Positions 58,991 through 64,000 of a DNA stretch of 64,000 bases are shown here, one piece after another. Source of the stretch: 2-12-FULL-35-15 sp036386835 (GTDB taxonomy: Bacteria; Bacteroidota; Bacteroidia; 2-12-FULL-35-15); contig DASVUX010000016.1 of assembly GCA_036386835.1 (NCBI GenBank), forward strand, positions 1 to 64,000, read 5' to 3'. The translations under genes were made by a program, and so were the position numbers. How positions within the stretch are numbered: the first letter of the stretch is position 1; each line of letters begins with the position of its first letter. The notes under the pieces were generated by a model. That model did not search any database. It was not told the origin of the DNA and was given only the letters and a program-made list of their open reading frames with translations.

Positions 58991-61948
58991 TTAAATAGGT
59001 ATTGTGATGGTTGCCCTGGTGCCCTGCGGCTGACCGTCAGTTCCTGTTTTATCTTCTATTGTCAGTTCAATGCTGATGTTCTCAATGTAATTCAGTACCC
59101 TGATCCTTTCTTTGATAATTTCCATTCCTCTTGATGTATGCCCTTTGTAATATTCAGCGTTGATGATTTTAGCCTGTTTCCTGCCAATTCCGTCATCCTC
59201 TATTATCCCGATGAGGTGACTGTCTTTTATAGCGAAGGAGACACTCAGGGTCCCTTTCCGGTCAAGGTTGAGTAAGCCGTGTGTGATCGCATTTTCAAGG
59301 AAAGGCTGGAACAGCATGCTGGGGATCTCAATGTTGAATATGTCCACACCGGGTTCTATCCGTAGCTGGAAGTTGAATTTGTCTTTGCTGCGCATAGCTT
59401 CAAGTTCAACGTAGAGCCGTAAAAGCTCGATCTCATCCTGAAGTGAAACCATGTTGGATTTCGAGTGCTCCAGCGACCTTCGCATCAGCATGGAGAATTT
59501 CGTCAGGTATTTGCTGGCGGAGACTTCATCGTTCAGGATAATAAAGTGCTGGATCGAGTTCAGGCAGTTAAAAATGAAATGCGGGTTCATCTGGGCTTGT
59601 AATGCTTTTAATTCAATGTTCGCATACTGCCGGTTGATCTGTGTTTTCAGCTTTTCGCGTTTCCTGATCCTCCCGATGATCAGGATGGTGGCAAACAGGA
59701 TGGTGAAGAGAACGATCACCCCTGCTGTTATAATGAACCGGGGTTTCTTCCAGAATTCCGTTTCCTGGATAATTCTTATTGATGCCTCTGAAATTGCCGT
59801 ATTTCCCGCTGCCCTTATTTTCAGGAGGTAGCTTCCTGCCGGGAGGCCGGCAAGCCGGATCTCACGCGAAGTTCCGTTACTGATCCATTTTGAGCTGAGT
59901 CCCTCAAGCTTATATTCAAAGAACATTCTTGATGCATTATTGAAAGTAGGACAGGCGAAGCTGACAAGGACCGAAGTGTTTCCCGGTTCCGAAAGCACAC
60001 TGTCCCGTATAACCTGTTCTCGCTCTCCGATCCGGATTCCCTCAATAATGATCCGGGTGCTTATGTTTTGCTTAAAAAGCGATGAAGGATCGATCACTGC
60101 AACCCCTTTCACTGTTGGAAACCAGAACTCGCCATTGGCGTTCTTCAGAACAGACGGCTGCGAGCCGCCATTGAATTCCATGCTCTTCAGGCCGTCTTCC
60201 TTCGTAAGCAAGACAGGGTTAAGCTCCTGGCTGATATTGTCCGCAAAATTACTGAGCTCTTTTTTATCTATCACATACATCCCGGAATTAGAAGGCAGCC
60301 AGAGATTCCCGTTTTTGTCTTCCGTGATGCTCCAGACGTTCTTGTTGAGCAATGGCGAATGGTCATTGAAATAAAAAATCCTGCCGTTCTTTATTCTTGC
60401 AAGTCCCTCTCCATGATACCCGATCCACAGGACGCCTTCGGCATCTTCATATATGTATCTTACAGAGGAGCGCTTGTAACCCGCTGCAGTATCCTTTAGC
60501 GTAATTTTATTATTTGTCAGGGTTGCCAACCCGGCACCAGTTCCGAGCCATAGCTGTGAAGTCCTGTCCTCGTAAACAAAACAGATCCCCTGATGGAAGC
60601 TTGTATCCACCCTTGTAAATGTTCCTGGTGAATAATAACACAGCCCGTTCGATGTCCCCATCCAGATGCGGTCCCGGGGATCGCGGTAAAGTGAAAAAAC
60701 CAGGTTGCCGCTGAGACCGTCCGTGGTATTATAATAAGTTATCTTATTGTTTTTAATTTTACAGATGCCGTTCCCGTAAACACTTGCCCATAGGTTTGCC
60801 TCCCGGTCTTCCATGATCGTCCAGACGCATTTTTCTTTTGGTTGCGGGAGGTCCTGGAGGAATCGACCGTTTGAGAATTCGGAGATGCCGCCACAATTAT
60901 GGCCTATGTAGATGCTCCCGTTACTTCCTGCGATAATTGAGGTGCTGACATCGGAAAGCATTCCTTCATCTTTTGAGAATGCTTTGAAAAGCTTATGTTT
61001 CAATTTATTTAGTCCGCCATTGTTTGTACCTATCCAGAGATTATTTTCGCGGTCGACAAATATTGCACGTGTACTGTTGGACGAAAGGCCCGATTGAGTG
61101 GAGATCAGTGAGCCATCGGGCAGAAGAAGACCGTTCTCTGTAAGAAAGCATAATTGTTTTTCTTCGTTATAGCCGATAAGGTTGTAGCCGCTTGATCCCG
61201 GGGTATGTTTTAAGTTCAGGACCTTACAGCTGCCTGCATGAACTTCGTAGAGCTTATCTTCAGCCGCAGCTATAATTTCTGAGAACGGGGAATAATAAAG
61301 GTTGGAAATCCGTGTTCCCTGGGTTTCAGGGAAGCTATAGTACTCGTTGTTGATATAGCTTACGAGCCCCTGGTCACAAGCGATATACAGCTGGTTGGTG
61401 TTAAGGCTGCGGATGGCATTCATCTTACCTTGCTCTTTTAAAGGGAACTGCACAAATTGATTGTTCTTTAGTTGATACAGCTTATTATCGGCACATAATA
61501 CCAGCACCGATCCGTTTGTGTAATCGGTGATCACATTTGCATAAATGTTTAGCCTGGCAGGCAGGGTATAAGAAGTAAATGTATTCCGGGCGTATCCTGT
61601 TAATAATCCGTCAACTGTGATGATCCATAACCGGTCTTCGTAATCAATGAACAGCTGCTTGATGCCATTGCTTTTTAAAACGGGAGTATTGGAGGTATTG
61701 AAAGTGCTGAATTTTACACCATCAAACCTCACAAGCCCGTCAAATGTGGCGAGCCAGAGATAGCCGTCTTTTGTCTGTGCGATATCGTTGATGGAATTCT
61801 GCGGAAGGCCGTTTTCGGTGGTCCAGGTCTGGATGGAATACTTTTCTTTTGGCGAAAGGCTTTTTTCAGAAATAAAAGGGATCACCTGTGCATGCAGGGT
61901 AATACACTGAATAATTATAAATAATGACCAAAGCCGCCTGCAACGCAT
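58991..61948 (-). CDS. Two-component propeller sensor histidine kinase (LytS-type)
   Basis: A 985-residue membrane sensor. Signal peptide 1-~21. Periplasmic beta-propeller of two-component regulator repeats ~30-630 ('SIQTWTTENGLPQNSINDIAQ', 'ENNLWIGTNNGGLNKL'), Y_Y_Y domain ~650-710, one membrane helix ~728-752. Then a His_kinase domain with His790 (QMNPHFIFNCLNSIQHFI) and a HATPase ~870-985 ('GIIEDDGIGRKQAK', 'HTSRGMEIIKERI'). It should phosphorylate the LytTR regulator encoded immediately downstream. Confidence 0.96.
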   Translation of the reverse strand: MRCRRLWSLFIIIQCITLHAQVIPFISEKSLSPKEKYSIQTWTTENGLPQNSINDIAQTKDGYLWLATFDGLVRFDGVKFSTFNTSNTPVLKSNGIKQLFIDYEDRLWIITVDGLLTGYARNTFTSYTLPARLNIYANVITDYTNGSVLVLCADNKLYQLKNNQFVQFPLKEQGKMNAIRSLNTNQLYIACDQGLVSYINNEYYSFPETQGTRISNLYYSPFSEIIAAAEDKLYEVHAGSCKVLNLKHTPGSSGYNLIGYNEEKQLCFLTENGLLLPDGSLISTQSGLSSNSTRAIFVDRENNLWIGTNNGGLNKLKHKLFKAFSKDEGMLSDVSTSIIAGSNGSIYIGHNCGGISEFSNGRFLQDLPQPKEKCVWTIMEDREANLWASVYGNGICKIKNNKITYYNTTDGLSGNLVFSLYRDPRDRIWMGTSNGLCYYSPGTFTRVDTSFHQGICFVYEDRTSQLWLGTGAGLATLTNNKITLKDTAAGYKRSSVRYIYEDAEGVLWIGYHGEGLARIKNGRIFYFNDHSPLLNKNVWSITEDKNGNLWLPSNSGMYVIDKKELSNFADNISQELNPVLLTKEDGLKSMEFNGGSQPSVLKNANGEFWFPTVKGVAVIDPSSLFKQNISTRIIIEGIRIGEREQVIRDSVLSEPGNTSVLVSFACPTFNNASRMFFEYKLEGLSSKWISNGTSREIRLAGLPAGSYLLKIRAAGNTAISEASIRIIQETEFWKKPRFIITAGVIVLFTILFATILIIGRIRKREKLKTQINRQYANIELKALQAQMNPHFIFNCLNSIQHFIILNDEVSASKYLTKFSMLMRRSLEHSKSNMVSLQDEIELLRLYVELEAMRSKDKFNFQLRIEPGVDIFNIEIPSMLFQPFLENAITHGLLNLDRKGTLSVSFAIKDSHLIGIIEDDGIGRKQAKIINAEYYKGHTSRGMEIIKERIRVLNYIENISIELTIEDKTGTDGQPQGTRATITIPI

Positions 61949-62092
61949 TAATTCTAAGTGATGTTCTGTTTAGCTAAAGTAAGAAAGTCTGAGTTAAGGA
62001 AGTGTAATAAAATGCATTTTTAATACCTGGTTTTGCTAGTATGAAGCATTACTGAATTGAATTGAGTCAGAACTAATTTCTTTAGGTTACTA

Positions 62093-62127
62093 TTTCTTTT
62101 CATTCAGTAATAGCGGTAAATGATCGC
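62093..62127 (+). repeat. 35-bp dispersed repeat, copy 2
   Basis: Matches the repeat at 52588-52622 with one mismatch; the flanking sequences differ. Confidence 0.8.
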
Positions 62128-62272
62128 CATTCGAAATAACCTTCTAAGCGGGATCTTCAGCAGCGATCAAATTTAGCGGGTTGTTCTAAAGCGATAGCGG
62201 AATAAGAAATTACCTTATGAAAAGAAAAGGTTTTGTAACTTTTTGCCTTCAAAAAAGCTAATAGGAAGGATC

Positions 62273-62308
62273 AAAAAAAGGGAATGCTGATCAGCATTCC
62301 CTTTTTTT
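62273..62308 (-). terminator. Terminator downstream of the ABCG-like transporter gene
   Basis: Near-perfect palindrome centred at 62290/62291: AAAAAAAGGGAATGCTGA / TCAGCATTCCCTTTTTTT. Confidence 0.9.
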
Positions 62309-62324
62309 GATGATTTAAAAAAAA

Positions 62325-64000
62325 TTATCTCCTTTTCCTTCCGATACTGCTGAAAATATTCTCCAGCAAATTGATGAATTTTTTAAGGACATCGAAATAA
62401 AGTGTTATCGCGAGTATCAGTGACATTCCCCAGATCACACAGATATTGAACCAGAAAGTATCATAATAGGTCCCGAAGAACTTTTTACGTGGTGCAAAGA
62501 AATGGGCTCTTCCTGCATTCGAGGCCGGATCAAGATAAACGGGCTCGATCTTCTGAACATACTCCCCATCCAGGTCGAGGATTCGATAAGGCGTTGTGCG
62601 GTTCTTCACAAGATCGCTCAAGCTTTCATTCTGGTATTCATCTTTTTCTTTCAGGTAGTTGTAACGCGAAACGCTGTCCTTCATGAAAGTGCTCACTTCC
62701 TTGTCTTTCATTTCGGTTGCATTCTTGAAATTCTTCTGATAGTTCATCTTCAGGTCATCGAAGCATTTATGGATCTGTGCAGCAACCGTAGGGCCGAAAG
62801 AGCCGATATTCAGGTTGCTCAACCCACCGCATTTGATCCTGGAGTTGCTCTTCACCTTAAGCTCTTTATCAAGCTCATTACGGATCATCTGTAAAGCCGC
62901 TACCACTTCCTGTTTCTTATCAGGTTTCATGTAGTTAGCCTCGCAGAATTCCAGTTTTTTCACCATTTCAGGCAGCCAGAAATCTTTTTTATATGTTGCA
63001 ATGCTGATCGCTTTGTCGTACTTGTAAAGATTCTTATCAAATCTATTATCCTTAAACTGTTTGATGGCTAAAGCTTCGAAAGCCCAGCGGGAAGTCATTA
63101 CCTCCCCTGAGAAAGGAACATAGCTTTGTGAAGTGATCGCAGGGTTCAGCTTATCGAACTTAACGATAACACCACTCAGTAATAACTGCGGGATGATCAG
63201 GAACGGAATAAGGATATAAATTGTGACAGCTGAGTTAAAGCTTGCTGAGATATTTAATCCGAGCATATTTGCGAAGCAGGAAGTACTGAACAGTACGATC
63301 CAGTATGACAGGCCCATTCCCTGTACTTCAAGCACATAATTCCCTACAAGCACGAACATGAAAGTCTGGATTGCGGAAAGCACGAACATAATGATCACTT
63401 TGCTCCAGAGATAACTTCCTTTGCTCAGGTTAAGGAAAGATTCGCGTTTCTGGATCTTACGGTCGCGGATGATCTCTTCGGCACTCACTGTAAGGCCGAT
63501 GAAAAGCGCAACCACAACTGCCATAAAAAGGTAAGCCGGTAAATTTTCGTTCTCACGGAAAATATAGCCCACCTTGTTGGAAAGGTCTGTGTTGTAAAAC
63601 TTGATCAGGTAAGCAAGAATGAAAGCCAGTACAGGAGCTTCCAAAAGATTGATGGATAAGTATTGCTTGTTCGTTAATTTGGAAAGCACATCACGGGTAA
63701 TGAATACCTTGAACTGGTTGAATTTGTTTGGGCGTTTAAAAGTGCTTTCAGGGATCTCGGTATAAATACCGTTCTCTTCAACTTTCTTCTCGATCTTTTC
63801 CTTATAGAAAGTGTTCCACTCTGCCGGTGATGTTTTCCGGTTCAGCGTTAGGTTACCGTATTCATCCAGTACCTTTGATTCAATGATATTGAATACCTGT
63901 TCCGGGTTTACGTTACCGCATTCGATACATTCGCTTTCGTTGCTGTTGGCGTGATTGACAACCGTTTTGAAATAAATCACCGAATCTACCGGGTTCCCGT
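62325..64000 (-). CDS. ABC-2/ABCG-like transporter, membrane part (5'-truncated)
   Basis: The reading frame is open through base 64000, so the N-terminus lies outside the window; the GTG at 63980 is not a convincing start. The visible ~558 residues hold a cysteine pair (CIECGN), then an ABC-2 membrane domain. The latter has 'VFITRDVLSKLTNKQYL', 'FMAVVVALFIGLTVSAEEII' and 'DRKIQKRESFLNLSKGSYL' (ABCG-type connecting motif), and several helices. A long soluble insert (~300-500) precedes the last helix 'FWFNICVIWGMSLILAITLY'. Relatives carry an N-terminal ABC ATPase, so this is likely the C-terminal half of a fused half-transporter. Substrate is unknown. Confidence 0.85.
   Translation of the reverse strand, partial: GNPVDSVIYFKTVVNHANSNESECIECGNVNPEQVFNIIESKVLDEYGNLTLNRKTSPAEWNTFYKEKIEKKVEENGIYTEIPESTFKRPNKFNQFKVFITRDVLSKLTNKQYLSINLLEAPVLAFILAYLIKFYNTDLSNKVGYIFRENENLPAYLFMAVVVALFIGLTVSAEEIIRDRKIQKRESFLNLSKGSYLWSKVIIMFVLSAIQTFMFVLVGNYVLEVQGMGLSYWIVLFSTSCFANMLGLNISASFNSAVTIYILIPFLIIPQLLLSGVIVKFDKLNPAITSQSYVPFSGEVMTSRWAFEALAIKQFKDNRFDKNLYKYDKAISIATYKKDFWLPEMVKKLEFCEANYMKPDKKQEVVAALQMIRNELDKELKVKSNSRIKCGGLSNLNIGSFGPTVAAQIHKCFDDLKMNYQKNFKNATEMKDKEVSTFMKDSVSRYNYLKEKDEYQNESLSDLVKNRTTPYRILDLDGEYVQKIEPVYLDPASNAGRAHFFAPRKKFFGTYYDTFWFNICVIWGMSLILAITLYFDVLKKFINLLENIFSSIGRKRR

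Larger units (their letters stand above)
61949..62324. other. Intergenic region between the LytS-type kinase and ABC transporter genes
   Basis: No gene is seen. It holds the kinase's upstream region, dispersed repeat copy 2 (62093-62127) and the terminator of the transporter gene. Confidence 0.55.

Overview
The window comes from a Bacteroidota genome. The evidence is type IX secretion (T9SS) sorting domains of both type A and type B, a PorP/SprF protein, CotH and lamin-tail domains, two-component propeller proteins, PP2C/SpoIIE phosphatases with the 'IxYAxRIQ' linker, LytTR signalling, and promoters with the Bacteroidota -7 element TAnnTTTG instead of a classical -10 box. A genus cannot be named from the sequence alone.

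Layout. 1-5.5 kb: the end of a peptide-type ABC permease, a GNAT acetyltransferase, a secreted CotH/lamin-tail protein, a DUF3127 protein with an SSB-like acidic tail, a flavin reductase and tRNA-Leu(UAG). 5.7-11.4 kb: a signalling cluster with three receiver-only proteins, two paralogous short AraC-type regulators, a hybrid histidine kinase (PAS-PAS-HisKA-HATPase-REC-HPt) and a phosphoacceptor-helix protein without an ATPase domain. 11.5-29.6 kb: an envelope and stress region with two OmpA/PD40 proteins, three DUF3494 (ice-binding-like) proteins, PorP/SprF, CsbD, YtxH, a holin-like protein, an AI-2E transporter, small lipoproteins and outer-membrane barrels. 29.7-33 kb: a TPR protein, tRNA-Leu(CAG) followed by a partial tandem duplication, and an Rrf2 regulator / membrane protein / truncated haemoglobin cassette. 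33-36.6 kb: tig-clpP-clpX. 36.8-44 kb: an M48 protease, an aminotransferase and a large AT-rich PD-(D/E)xK-NACHT protein that is a candidate antiphage STAND ATPase. It is followed by 1.7 kb of ~250-bp tandem and dispersed repeats. 46-51 kb: SulP plus two beta carbonic anhydrases, a ZIP transporter and a methyltransferase. 51-58 kb: two SpoIIE-type phosphatases, SiaB-like kinase and SiaC-like phosphoprotein. 58-62 kb: a LytS/LytTR pair. The window ends in a truncated ABCG-like transporter.

The main finding is a shared promoter architecture. Nine promoters between 6.8 and 27.4 kb carry a TGTGAAT-like box, then TGTAAC exactly 30 bp after its first base, then the -7 TTTG 30 or 31 bp further on. 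Inside this, TRYAA half-sites recur 21 bp apart. The spacing suits an AraC-type or LytTR-type activator bound next to the -33 region. The sites drive one AraC paralogue, a receiver protein, both OmpA operons, all three DUF3494 genes and the CsbD and YtxH operons. I infer that one or both local AraC proteins control an envelope-stress/adhesion regulon concentrated in this locus. Other candidates for follow-up are the NACHT gene with its repeats, the NO-type Rrf2/haemoglobin cassette with a palindromic operator, and a Sia-like phosphorylation switch in which the SiaC Thr68 position is conserved.
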